DNA of 64,000 bases, taken from an uncultured Clostridia bacterium (GTDB lineage Bacteria; Bacillota; Clostridia; Christensenellales; UBA1242). The notes under the pieces were generated by a model. It did no database searches and was not told the DNA's origin. It saw only the letters and a program-made list of their open reading frames with translations. This document shows, one piece after another, positions 18,612 through 26,838 of this stretch. The DNA lies in contig CAKVFI010000001.1 in assembly GCA_934746715.1 (NCBI GenBank), positions 248,001 to 312,000 on the forward strand. The letters run 5' to 3'. The translations under genes were made by a program, and so were the position numbers. Numbering within the stretch: the first letter of the stretch is position 1; the number at the start of each line of letters is the position of its first letter.

Positions 18612-20456
18612 ATGGAAATAAATGAAATACTAAACTTAATACCAGATAATTTAAAAGACAAAGCAATCTCATACTTGTCAATTTTGGACGAGATGCATTT
18701 AAACGAAGGCATAAAAAAAGATAGTTTGCTTTACTTTTTGGTGCTACATAATGTGCTCACACTTGACAAGGTCAAGCAAGATTTTTCTGATTCCTATGCC
18801 ACAGTGAGCATTTTTGACAAGCTTGAAAATATAAGCTTTTCAAACGCAAACGAAGATGCTGAAAACATAAGAAAAATGTTTTTTGCAATAACCAAAGATA
18901 TTAGGATTATAATGGCAAAAATTGCTTTGGTTGTTAATGATGTTAGACATCAACAAGATTTGTCCCCTGAAGAAAGAAAAAACATGGCAAATGCAATATT
19001 TTTGTTGTTTGCACCTTTGGCTGCACGTTTGGGGATGTCCAACTTTAAAACCGAACTTGAAAACGGCGCATTTTTGATTGCAGAACCAAAAAAATATTTA
19101 GAAATTCAACTTGATGTGGACAAGCGTTTTCACAAACGCCAACCTATTGTTGAAAGATTGATGGCTTTAACACAAAAATGCATGGACGAATTGGGCATCA
19201 AGGGCAAAGTTATGGGCAGAAAAAAGCACATATATTCAATTTACAAAAAGTTGCAAGATCACCCAATGGATCAAATTTATGACCTTATCGCTGTGCGTGC
19301 AATTGTAAACACGGTTGCAGAATGTTATGCTTTGTTGGGTAGATTGCACAGTGAGGTTGAACCAATCCCAAAAAGGTTTAAAGATTATATTGCAATACCA
19401 AAACCAAACGGATATCAATCATTGCACACAACTGTGATGTTTGAAGGCTTCCCTGTTGAAATTCAAATTAGAACACAAGAAATGCACCGCTACGCTGAAT
19501 ATGGTGTTGCTGCTCACTGGCTTTACAAAGAAAAACGCAATGCACAAGACAATTTGGATATTCGCCTTGCTTGGTTAAGGCAAATGATGGAAAATGAAAA
19601 TGTAAGCATTGAAGATTTGGCAAAATCGCTGAATCAGGACATTTACAACAATGAAATTTTTGTTCAAACCCCACGCGGCAAAGTGATTTATTTGCCAGCA
19701 GGTTCAACACCAATAGATTTTGCTTACAACATTCACAGCGAGATTGGCAACAAATGCATTGGCGCAAAAGTTAATGGAAAAATGACCCCAATAACAGACT
19801 CGCTTAACAATGGCGATGTTGTGGAGATTATCACAAACCCAAATTCAAAAGGTCCATCAAGGGACTGGCTTAAAATTTGCAAATCAAGTGAAGCAAGAAA
19901 AAAGATAAACGAGTTTTTTAAGCGAAACATGAAGGAAGAAAATGTTAAACTCGGCAAAACTATGCTTGAAAATGCAATTAAAGACAAAGGCTACGCCGTG
20001 AATAAACTCATCTCAACTGACGCCATGCAAGAAATAATAAATTATTACAATGTTGCTGACGATGATGAATTTTACGCTTTAATTGGGACAAACGCAATCA
20101 AGCCAACCGCAATTGCCAGCAAACTTGTGGCATCTTTTCAAAAGCAATCCAAAGCTGAACAAGAAAAAATTGTAACCCACAACACTTTTGTTAATCTCAC
20201 CCCACAAGAAAATCAAGTTGCAATAAAAGGCTTAAATAACATTTTGATGAAATTTGCAGGTTGTTGCAAACCTATGTATGGCGATGATATTGTTGGTTTT
20301 ATCTCCACAGGTCGTGGCGTGATTATTCACAGAAAACAATGCCCAAACCTTGCTTACTTTGATGAAAATCGTTTGATTGATGCAAGTTGGAAACCTGTTG
20401 TGGAAAAACCAAAAAAATCCAACAAAAAGAAAACAAAAACTGAAAAAACAGAATAA
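18612..20456 (+). CDS. rel: RelA/SpoT-family (p)ppGpp synthetase with a degenerate hydrolase domain and no ACT domain
   Basis: The 614-residue product has the Rel layout but is altered. In the N-terminal HD domain the HD pair reads HN (46-47) and the usual KLADRLHNMR reads KIALVVNDVR (103-112), so the metal site for ppGpp hydrolysis looks lost. The synthetase domain is intact: DLIAVR (224-229), RFKD (255-258), GYQSLHT (267-273) and EIQIRT. TGS follows, then a CC-type zinc motif (GCCKPMYGD). The protein then ends in a Lys-rich tail where an ACT/RRM domain is expected; usual Rel proteins are about 730 residues. It is probably synthetase-only. Confidence 0.88.
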   Translation: MEINEILNLIPDNLKDKAISYLSILDEMHLNEGIKKDSLLYFLVLHNVLTLDKVKQDFSDSYATVSIFDKLENISFSNANEDAENIRKMFFAITKDIRIIMAKIALVVNDVRHQQDLSPEERKNMANAIFLLFAPLAARLGMSNFKTELENGAFLIAEPKKYLEIQLDVDKRFHKRQPIVERLMALTQKCMDELGIKGKVMGRKKHIYSIYKKLQDHPMDQIYDLIAVRAIVNTVAECYALLGRLHSEVEPIPKRFKDYIAIPKPNGYQSLHTTVMFEGFPVEIQIRTQEMHRYAEYGVAAHWLYKEKRNAQDNLDIRLAWLRQMMENENVSIEDLAKSLNQDIYNNEIFVQTPRGKVIYLPAGSTPIDFAYNIHSEIGNKCIGAKVNGKMTPITDSLNNGDVVEIITNPNSKGPSRDWLKICKSSEARKKINEFFKRNMKEENVKLGKTMLENAIKDKGYAVNKLISTDAMQEIINYYNVADDDEFYALIGTNAIKPTAIASKLVASFQKQSKAEQEKIVTHNTFVNLTPQENQVAIKGLNNILMKFAGCCKPMYGDDIVGFISTGRGVIIHRKQCPNLAYFDENRLIDASWKPVVEKPKKSNKKKTKTEKTE

Positions 20457-20562
20457 ATTTGAAAAAATTAAGCAAGAATAGCAAAAAATCATTAAAAAAA
20501 TTAGTATTTTAAAAAATTTTAACAAATTTGTTGCATTTGAATTGTCACTTATATTACAGTTT

Positions 20563-20597
20563 GAAAAAGTCCCAATTATATCAATTGGGATTTTTCT
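20563..20597. terminator. Bidirectional terminator between rel and ddh
   Basis: TCCCAATT and AATTGGGA form a tight stem with A-run and T-run flanks, between converging genes. Confidence 0.85.
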
Positions 20598-21484
20598 TTT
20601 TTTATAATATATGAAATTGGAATGTCCAAAATTGTGAACACTCCATATTTGTGCAATTTTTTTAAAGTTGGCAACGCACGCGCATATGCAATCATCACTT
20701 TTGCAGTAAACTCCGGATTGGAACTTAACCTTAATTTAAACTCCATTTCATCACCAACTGACACAACTTCCCCTTTGTGAGCAAAAGATTTTATCTTGTT
20801 TAGTTTTTTTAAACTAACAAATTTAACCTTGGTTTTGTATCCCACAAAATAATCTGGCATGGTTAAAATTTGTTGTTTTATTGTTTTGCAAAATTGCTTT
20901 TCACACACAACAAAACATTGCCTTAAATGAAACGCATATGAATCTATTAAATCATTGCCTTGTTTTGTTTGCCTAACCACCTTTTTGTTTGGGATGGTAA
21001 ACTGAACAGCATCAATCACATTTGGCAAATTTTTTATTGCTTGAGTATGTCCTTGACTTAACCCTTTGCCCCAAAAGGTTTTGAAATTTAAGTTTAGTCC
21101 ATTCATCAACCCACGAATCAAACTAAACAAACCAGGGTCCCATCCAACTGAACAAATGGCAATCTTTTTGCCTTGCTCTGCAATCTCTTGTTGATTGATT
21201 AAATAGTTTTTGATTTTGTTGTGGTTGTCAAAGCAGTCAATCGTGTTAAAATTTTTAAGCACTCTGGTTGCCACTTGTTCCAAATCCGATTGAGAGCCAA
21301 CACATAGAAACATCAAATCAATTTTACCTTGAAATTCTTCAATTTTTTCAAACTCAACACAACCCTTAATTTTCCGTTTTGAAAATACAGCAATCAATTC
21401 AAAATTTTCATCATTTGAAATTTGTTTTTTTATTGCTTTACCGATATTGCCAAATCCAACAATACCAACTTTTAATTTTTTCAT
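20576..21484 (-). CDS. ddh: meso-Diaminopimelate D-dehydrogenase
   Basis: The 302-residue protein has an N-terminal Rossmann motif GIVGFGNIGKA and the family signatures SVGWDPGLFSLIR and GKGLSQGHTQAI. Ddh makes meso-DAP from tetrahydrodipicolinate in one NADPH-dependent step, supplying peptidoglycan and lysine synthesis. It is slightly shorter than the usual 320-330 residues. No ribosome site is visible; a TATTAA-like box lies five bases before the ATG, so near-leaderless initiation is possible. The last bases overlap the terminator shared with rel. Confidence 0.88.
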   Translation of the reverse strand: MKKLKVGIVGFGNIGKAIKKQISNDENFELIAVFSKRKIKGCVEFEKIEEFQGKIDLMFLCVGSQSDLEQVATRVLKNFNTIDCFDNHNKIKNYLINQQEIAEQGKKIAICSVGWDPGLFSLIRGLMNGLNLNFKTFWGKGLSQGHTQAIKNLPNVIDAVQFTIPNKKVVRQTKQGNDLIDSYAFHLRQCFVVCEKQFCKTIKQQILTMPDYFVGYKTKVKFVSLKKLNKIKSFAHKGEVVSVGDEMEFKLRLSSNPEFTAKVMIAYARALPTLKKLHKYGVFTILDIPISYIIKKEKSQLI

Positions 21485-21653
21485 ATATATTAATATTCAA
21501 CAATAAAAAAATCTGTTAATTGATTTTTATTTAATAATTTTGGTTATTAAAAAAATTAAATAAAATATTTATTTTTGCAAAATAATTGAATATTTAAGTG
21601 ATTTTTATGTTTTTTATTTATTTTTATCATTTAATTTTTATTTTTTTATTTAA

Positions 21654-21687
21654 ATTTTTATATTAATTAATTTTTTATATTAATTAA
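21654..21687. repeat. 17-bp tandem duplication in AT-rich intergenic DNA
   Basis: The unit ending in TATTAATTAA occurs twice in a row with a single mismatch. It lies in the 255-bp gap between ddh and the YigZ-like gene, which otherwise shows only AT-rich DNA. Confidence 0.6.
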
Positions 21688-21739
21688 TTTTTTTGTGAAA
21701 TTTATTTAATTATTTTTTTATTTTTGTTATAATTAAATC

Positions 21740-22084
21740 ATGAAAGAAATAATTATAAACAAATCTCGTTTTATTGCTTACAAATTTGAGCTAAAAAATT
21801 TAGAGCAAGTTAAACAGATTTTGGAAGGATTAAAACACGAACACAAAAAAGCAACACATATTTGCTACGCATATGTTTTTAATATTGACACTGTTAGTGA
21901 AAAAGCGTGCGATGATGGCGAGCCAAATGGGACGGCAGGTTACCCAATTTTGAATGTAATAAAAAAGAAAAATTTAACCAACACAATGGTTGCAGTTGTT
22001 AGATATTTTGGTGGAATAAAACTTGGCGCTGGCGGTTTAACGCGCGCTTACACAAAAGCGTGTGCCGCAGTTATTGATGAATAG
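21740..22084 (+). CDS. YigZ/IMPACT N-terminal domain protein
   Basis: The 114-residue product matches the N-terminal UPF0029 domain, with CDDGEPNGTAGYPIL and VVRYFGGIKLGAGGL. Full-length YigZ is about 200 residues with a second DUF1949 domain, which is missing here; the stop is clean, so this may be a natural short form. Eukaryotic IMPACT binds the GCN1 system; the bacterial role is unclear. The ATG lies 6 nt after TATAAT (21728-21733) without a ribosome site. Confidence 0.8.
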   Translation: MKEIIINKSRFIAYKFELKNLEQVKQILEGLKHEHKKATHICYAYVFNIDTVSEKACDDGEPNGTAGYPILNVIKKKNLTNTMVAVVRYFGGIKLGAGGLTRAYTKACAAVIDE

Positions 22085-22165
22085 CCTATCAAATTTGTTT
22101 AAACATTTGATTGATTTTAAAGTTAAATTTTGTAAAATATACCACGCATCGTCAATTTAACACAG

Positions 22166-22200
22166 CCAAACAAATATTTAGTTTTTTGTTTGGTTTTTTT
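22166..22200 (+). terminator. Intrinsic terminator upstream of argS
   Basis: CCAAACAAA pairs with TTTGTTTGG and is followed by seven Ts. It ends the YigZ-like transcript. Confidence 0.75.
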
Positions 22201-22224
22201 ATTTGTTTCAACAAATTAAATCTA

Positions 22225-22253
22225 TTGCAAAATGTTTGTTTTTGTGCTATTAT
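22225..22253 (+). promoter_or_regulatory. Extended -10 promoter of argS
   Basis: TTGCAA, a 17-bp spacer and TATTAT preceded by TGC. The argS ATG at 22260 is 6 nt beyond the box, a leaderless arrangement. Confidence 0.8.
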
Positions 22254-22259
22254 AAGCCT

Positions 22260-23933
22260 ATGGATATAAAAGAATTAATAGCAAAGAGCATCGTTTTAGA
22301 TGAAAATGTGGAAATTAAAAATTTGATTGTGGAAAGTGCAACTGCCGACAAAGGTGACTACTGCCTACCTTGTTTTTCGCTTGCAAAAGTTATGCACAAA
22401 AACCCAATGGAAATTGCAAACAATATTGTTGCAAATTTAAAACCAAATGCGATTGTTGACCATGTTGAGGTTGTGGCTGGATATATCAACTTTTTTTTAA
22501 AAAAAGATGAAATCGCAAAACAAGTTTTAAGCGAATACCAATCAAAAGATGATTTTAAATCTATTTGTGGCAAAGGCAAAGTTGTATGTGTTGATTTTGG
22601 CAGCCCAAATCTTGCAAAATATCTTCATATTGGGCACTTAAAATCTTTGATTGTTGGTGAAAGTTTGTGCCGTTTGTTTGAACAATTTGGTTACACTGTT
22701 AAACGTCTTGACTTTGCTGGGGATTACGGTACACCATTTGGCAAAATTATTGGTGGAATGCAAAAATGGGGAAGCCTTGAAGATGTTAAAGCACGCGGAA
22801 ACGATGCTTTGCAAGAATACTATGTTAAATTTAATCAGCTTGAAAGCGAAGACGAAAGTGCTTCTCAACTTGCACGCGACATATTTAAAAAGATAGAAGA
22901 AAAAGACCCACAAGTTTACCCAATTTATCAACAAATTGTGGACATTGCATTAAAAGATGGCGAAAAGATGTTTGATTTGCTTGGCGTTAAGTTTGACGAC
23001 AATCGTGGCGAATTTTACTACAATCAATTTGTGCCAGAAATTGTGGAAAAACTTAAAAAAGCAAACTTGTTAACCGAAAGTCAAGGTGCACAAATTGTGG
23101 ATTTGTCCGCTTATGATATGGCACCAAGTGTTATCATCAAAAATGATGGCACATCTCTTTATGCCAGCCGCGACCTTGCTGCTTCATTGCATAGGTTTGA
23201 TGACTATCACTTTGACAAAATGATTTATGTAACAGACGTTGCACAAAGTTTGCATTTTAAACAATGGTTTAAAATTGTGGATTTGTTAAACTTGCCTTAC
23301 TCAAACAGTTTGGAGCATGTTGCATATGGCAGATTCAGTTTGCCAGACGGCAAAATTAGTTCCCGCCGCGGCAAACAAGCGGTTTTGGTTGACCTAATTG
23401 AATATGCACACAACAAAGCGGTTGAAATAATTAAAGACCGTAAATTTGAATTGGAAAACCCTGCTGATGTTGCAAACAAAGTTACCAGTGCAGTGTTGAA
23501 TTATAGCGTGCTTAAAGTTGAACGTGTTAAAGATTGCGTGTTTGATATGGAAAAAGCATTTTCTTTTGAAGGTGAAACTGCACCATATATGCAATACACT
23601 TTTACCCGTCTTGAAAGCATTTTAAGAAAACACCAACAAACAAAAGCAAAAGCGGACTACTCTTGCTTTAACGCTGACGCTTTTGACCTTGTTAAAATGA
23701 TAAACAATTTTAAAACAACTTTGCAAATTGCACTTGAAAAGCGTGACACAAGCATTGTTGCAAAACGTGTTATGGAAATGTGCAAAACTTTCAACCATTA
23801 TTACACAACCACAAAGATTTTGGACGGTGACAACAACACAACAAATGCAAAAATCAATTTGGTTAAGTCATTGAAGGAATGTTTGAACGTTGGATTTAAC
23901 ATTATTTGCATTGCTGGTTTAAAGGAAATGTAA
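22260..23933 (+). CDS. argS: Arginyl-tRNA synthetase
   Basis: The 557-residue class I enzyme charges tRNA-Arg. It has the N-terminal tRNA-recognition domain, then the signature SPNLAKYLHIGHLKS, a KMSKS-region equivalent in GKISSRRGK, and the C-terminal DALR anticodon-binding domain (APYMQYTFTRLESILRK onward). Length matches the family. No ribosome site is present; the ATG at 22260 is the first base expected in the mRNA. Confidence 0.96.
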   Translation: MDIKELIAKSIVLDENVEIKNLIVESATADKGDYCLPCFSLAKVMHKNPMEIANNIVANLKPNAIVDHVEVVAGYINFFLKKDEIAKQVLSEYQSKDDFKSICGKGKVVCVDFGSPNLAKYLHIGHLKSLIVGESLCRLFEQFGYTVKRLDFAGDYGTPFGKIIGGMQKWGSLEDVKARGNDALQEYYVKFNQLESEDESASQLARDIFKKIEEKDPQVYPIYQQIVDIALKDGEKMFDLLGVKFDDNRGEFYYNQFVPEIVEKLKKANLLTESQGAQIVDLSAYDMAPSVIIKNDGTSLYASRDLAASLHRFDDYHFDKMIYVTDVAQSLHFKQWFKIVDLLNLPYSNSLEHVAYGRFSLPDGKISSRRGKQAVLVDLIEYAHNKAVEIIKDRKFELENPADVANKVTSAVLNYSVLKVERVKDCVFDMEKAFSFEGETAPYMQYTFTRLESILRKHQQTKAKADYSCFNADAFDLVKMINNFKTTLQIALEKRDTSIVAKRVMEMCKTFNHYYTTTKILDGDNNTTNAKINLVKSLKECLNVGFNIICIAGLKEM

Positions 23934-23977
23934 TTGCAAATTTAATTTTAAATTTTATTTTAGGGTATTTTTGTTTT

Positions 23978-24829
23978 ATGAAAGATGATGATATGATAAA
24001 TAAAAAAACAAACGCACATGAAGGACATAGGCAACGCATGCAAGAAAAAATTGCAAAATACGGTTTGCGCTCGCTTGCCCCTCATGAGCTGCTTGAATAT
24101 CTTTTGTGGTTTACTATCCCCAGAAAGGATACTAATCCAATAGGTCATAATTTGCTTAATAAATATGGTTCTTTTGCAAATGTGCTTAACGCAGACCCAA
24201 AATCCTTGAAAAAGGTTAATGGCGTTGGCGAACGCACAGCCTTGTTTTTAACTAGTTTGCCAGAATTGTTTAGTATTTACAAAGAAAGTTACAACAACGA
24301 CAATATTGATGTTTTAAACAATGTTTCTAATTGTGTAAAATTCTTTAGAAGCAAATTTGAAGTGAGCAAGAATGAAGAATTTTTTATTGTCTGTTTAAAC
24401 GGAATGAATCGTGTTGTTAAATACACAACAATTTGTGGAGCCGATGACACAACAATAAAAATTAACCCAGGTCAATTTGGAGAATTTATTAATGACAAAA
24501 ATGTGGTTAATGTTGTGATTTTTCACACTCACCCATTTGGCGAAGCAACGCCAAGTTTTGAAGACATTAAAACAACTGAAAATCTTGTTTCGATTTGCAA
24601 TTGTATAAACAAAAATCTTGTTGACCATATTATATTTAGCAACTCAAGTCATTTTTCGTTTGGCAGAAATCGTTTGTTTGACCAAATCCACAGCAGAATT
24701 ATTGTTAAAGCAAATCCAGAAAAACAAATGCAACAATCTAACACCAAATTAAAAAACAAAAAGTTTAGCCCTTTTTCTTACCTTGACGACAGTGGCGAAA
24801 CTGAAATGAAAATTGATATAAATTATTAA
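23978..24829 (+). CDS. radC: RadC/UPF0758-family JAB domain protein
   Basis: The 283-residue protein has an N-terminal helix-hairpin-helix region (LKKVNGVGERTALFLTSLPE) and a C-terminal MPN/JAB domain whose motif FHTHPFGEATPSFED carries His, His and a later Asp for zinc. The role of RadC is unresolved; the fold is shared with deubiquitinase-like peptidases. The start is the ATG at 23978, with ATG 23993 a real alternative because neither has a good ribosome site. A C-terminal extension of about 45 residues is Lys- and Asn-rich. Confidence 0.8.
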   Translation: MKDDDMINKKTNAHEGHRQRMQEKIAKYGLRSLAPHELLEYLLWFTIPRKDTNPIGHNLLNKYGSFANVLNADPKSLKKVNGVGERTALFLTSLPELFSIYKESYNNDNIDVLNNVSNCVKFFRSKFEVSKNEEFFIVCLNGMNRVVKYTTICGADDTTIKINPGQFGEFINDKNVVNVVIFHTHPFGEATPSFEDIKTTENLVSICNCINKNLVDHIIFSNSSHFSFGRNRLFDQIHSRIIVKANPEKQMQQSNTKLKNKKFSPFSYLDDSGETEMKIDINY

Positions 24830-24860
24830 ATTAAAAATGCACCAGTTTTATTAAATAAAA

Positions 24861-24907
24861 AAAACCTATAAATGAAGTTTTGCAACTTACATCTATAGGT
24901 TGTTTTT
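24861..24907. terminator. Two-tier hairpin terminator between converging genes
   Basis: AACCTATA pairs with TATAGGTT, enclosing a smaller stem (AAGTT and AACTT), with A-run and T-run flanks. It can act on both strands. Confidence 0.85.
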
Positions 24908-25138
24908 TTACGCCAAAACCACTGGTTTTTTTGCCAAGCAAATGCTTACGATGTCGATAATCCAAAGGATAGCCCAGCCGAGCAACAACCAAAGGATACC
25001 ACCAAGCAAAATTGCAGTGTTACCTTTAACTGCACCTTTAACAATACGATAAATAGCCCAGATAATGTCCAAGCCTGGCAAAGCCAAAATGATTTTTGCC
25101 CAAAGTGGCAAATTGTCCATCCAGTTAACGAATGCCAT
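24908..25138 (-). CDS. Small two-helix membrane protein
   Basis: The 76-residue product (MAFVNWMDN start) has two hydrophobic segments and ends in KKPVVLA. It resembles small YqaE/TM2-like envelope proteins, but no signature is certain. AAGGAGGG precedes the ATG at 25138. A longer in-frame start lacks a site. Confidence 0.6.
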   Translation of the reverse strand: MAFVNWMDNLPLWAKIILALPGLDIIWAIYRIVKGAVKGNTAILLGGILWLLLGWAILWIIDIVSICLAKKPVVLA

Positions 25139-25228
25139 AAAACCCTCCTTGTTTACTTTAATTATATTAAATATATTCAGCAAAAGCAAACTTTTTGCCT
25201 AGTTTTAAAAAATAAATTTATTTTGTTT

Positions 25229-25690
25229 TTACAATCCCAATTGGTCATCGTTCAAATCTAATTCTTTCAAATTTAACTGTTTTTCAAACACAATAGTTCT
25301 AAAATCGTCTGGTGGACTAACCAAATCAAACCCCAGTTTTTGATAAAAGCCAACTGAACTAAGAGCTGAAATTAAACTAACTTTTTTGCACCCAACAGTT
25401 TTTGCAAATTTTAACAAACAAGAAATTATCTTTTTGCCTATGCCATGGTGCCTTAAATCTTGCCTAACTCTAATCAAATCAAGGTTTAAAAATTTTTTGT
25501 TGCAATAAAAACGGAACCTACCTTCCCCAATTTCTGTTAGCTCACCATCTTCAATTTGATAAGCAAACAATGTGCCAAATTCTTTTCTAAAAACAACAAC
25601 AATTTGATTGTCGTTTTCAAGTGAAGTTACATAATACTCATAATCGTTTTCAATGCAATTATTTATTAATTTTTCAAAAACTTTATCCAT
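25229..25690 (-). CDS. GNAT-family N-acetyltransferase (copy 1 of 3)
   Basis: The 153-residue protein has the GNAT core: the acetyl-CoA motif RQDLRHHGIGKKIISCLL and the later strand pattern KKVSLISA with FYQKLGF. Substrate is unknown. It is one of three small acetyltransferases on the same strand within 1.6 kb. Its ribosome site GAGAGA is weak to moderate. Confidence 0.8.
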   Translation of the reverse strand: MDKVFEKLINNCIENDYEYYVTSLENDNQIVVVFRKEFGTLFAYQIEDGELTEIGEGRFRFYCNKKFLNLDLIRVRQDLRHHGIGKKIISCLLKFAKTVGCKKVSLISALSSVGFYQKLGFDLVSPPDDFRTIVFEKQLNLKELDLNDDQLGL

Positions 25691-25795
25691 AAAATCTCTC
25701 TTTTAAAAATGCCAATAAACAACTTTTTTGATTTTTTTAAAAGTTAAAGTAAAAAACAAATGAAATTGAATTTCAACTTCATTTGCCTTAATTAA

Positions 25796-26251
25796 TTACA
25801 AACTTTTTTCAACTTTTTTTGTTAAAGATTTTTGCATTGGAACAATAACGCGTGATGTTTGTTTTGATTTTTCAAAGCCAAATTGTTCAAAGAACCCAGC
25901 CAACTTTTTAAAACTGTCCACTTTGATGTTTGCAAAATTGTAATCTTTTGCATTTTCAATGAAATAATTCATCATCAATTTGCCAATGCCTTGATTGTGA
26001 TATTCTTGCAAAACAGCAATTGAAGACAAATAAATTGAATTGAAATCTTCATTTTCAAATCCAAACACCAAACTGCCAACATTGACAATTTTGTTTTCAA
26101 CTTCAATATACGCATTAATTGAATGTTCCATTTTTTTTGTTATCAACAAACATTCCAAACCACCAGTTGTGGTTCCAACAAAAACTTCATCACCTTTTTT
26201 TGATGACACTTTAACAAACTCTTCAAATTTTTTATTATCAATCTTTTTCAT
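25796..26251 (-). CDS. GNAT-family N-acetyltransferase (copy 2 of 3)
   Basis: The 151-residue protein has the acetyl-CoA motif LQEYHNQGIGKLMMNYFI and the C-terminal FFEQFGFEKS. It aligns in layout with its neighbours, which suggests local duplication. The ATG is 7 nt after a perfect TATAAT and has no ribosome site. Confidence 0.8.
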   Translation of the reverse strand: MKKIDNKKFEEFVKVSSKKGDEVFVGTTTGGLECLLITKKMEHSINAYIEVENKIVNVGSLVFGFENEDFNSIYLSSIAVLQEYHNQGIGKLMMNYFIENAKDYNFANIKVDSFKKLAGFFEQFGFEKSKQTSRVIVPMQKSLTKKVEKSL

Positions 26252-26258
26252 AAGGCTT

Positions 26259-26286
26259 ATTATAGCACAAATATTTGGTTTGTCAA
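26259..26286 (-). promoter_or_regulatory. Consensus sigma-A promoter of GNAT copy 2
   Basis: Minus-strand TTGACA, a 16-bp spacer and TATAAT. The ATG at 26251 lies 7 nt downstream, so the transcript should be leaderless. Confidence 0.85.
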
Positions 26287-26363
26287 TAGCGCAAATTAAA
26301 CATATTCAGTGATTTTTTTGTGTTAGTTTGACAAAAGCAAATTAATGGATTAATACCAAAACA

Positions 26364-26780
26364 TTAAAGCATAATGTCACAAAAATAAACCGCTTCTTCT
26401 GCTATGGTTGATTTTTCAAAACCGAGTTTTTGGTAAAACTTTAATGAAGGAGACAAACTAACCAATTCCATTTTTTTAAGCCCAATGTTTTTTGCATAAT
26501 TTTGCAAACAGTTTATCATATTTGAACCGATGCCAATAAATTGAAAATCTTTGCAAACGTCCAATTTGGCAACAAAAACCGAATGGTTAGCCTTGTCTAT
26601 TGAATAAACCAATGTTGCAACTTTTACAAGTTTATTGTTTTTAATCATCAAGCAAAACATAATTGATTTTTTGCAATAATTAACAATCAAACTATCTTGT
26701 TTGTCTTTTGTTATTTTAAAATTAATTTTGTTGCCCATATTCATCATTGATATGGCTGCTTTTTGCAATCTTTTGTCCAT
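26364..26780 (-). CDS. GNAT-family N-acetyltransferase (copy 3 of 3)
   Basis: The 138-residue protein has the motif CKDFQFIGIGSNMINCLQ and the later KMELVSLS with FYQKLGFEKS, nearly the same end as copy 1. A promoter TTGACT, 16 bp, TAATAT (26790-26817) leaves only 9 nt before the ATG, so initiation is nearly leaderless. Confidence 0.78.
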   Translation of the reverse strand: MDKRLQKAAISMMNMGNKINFKITKDKQDSLIVNYCKKSIMFCLMIKNNKLVKVATLVYSIDKANHSVFVAKLDVCKDFQFIGIGSNMINCLQNYAKNIGLKKMELVSLSPSLKFYQKLGFEKSTIAEEAVYFCDIML

Positions 26781-26838
26781 AATAATTTAATATTAACACC
26801 ATAATGCAAAAAGTCAATAGCAAGTGTAAATTTTGTTT

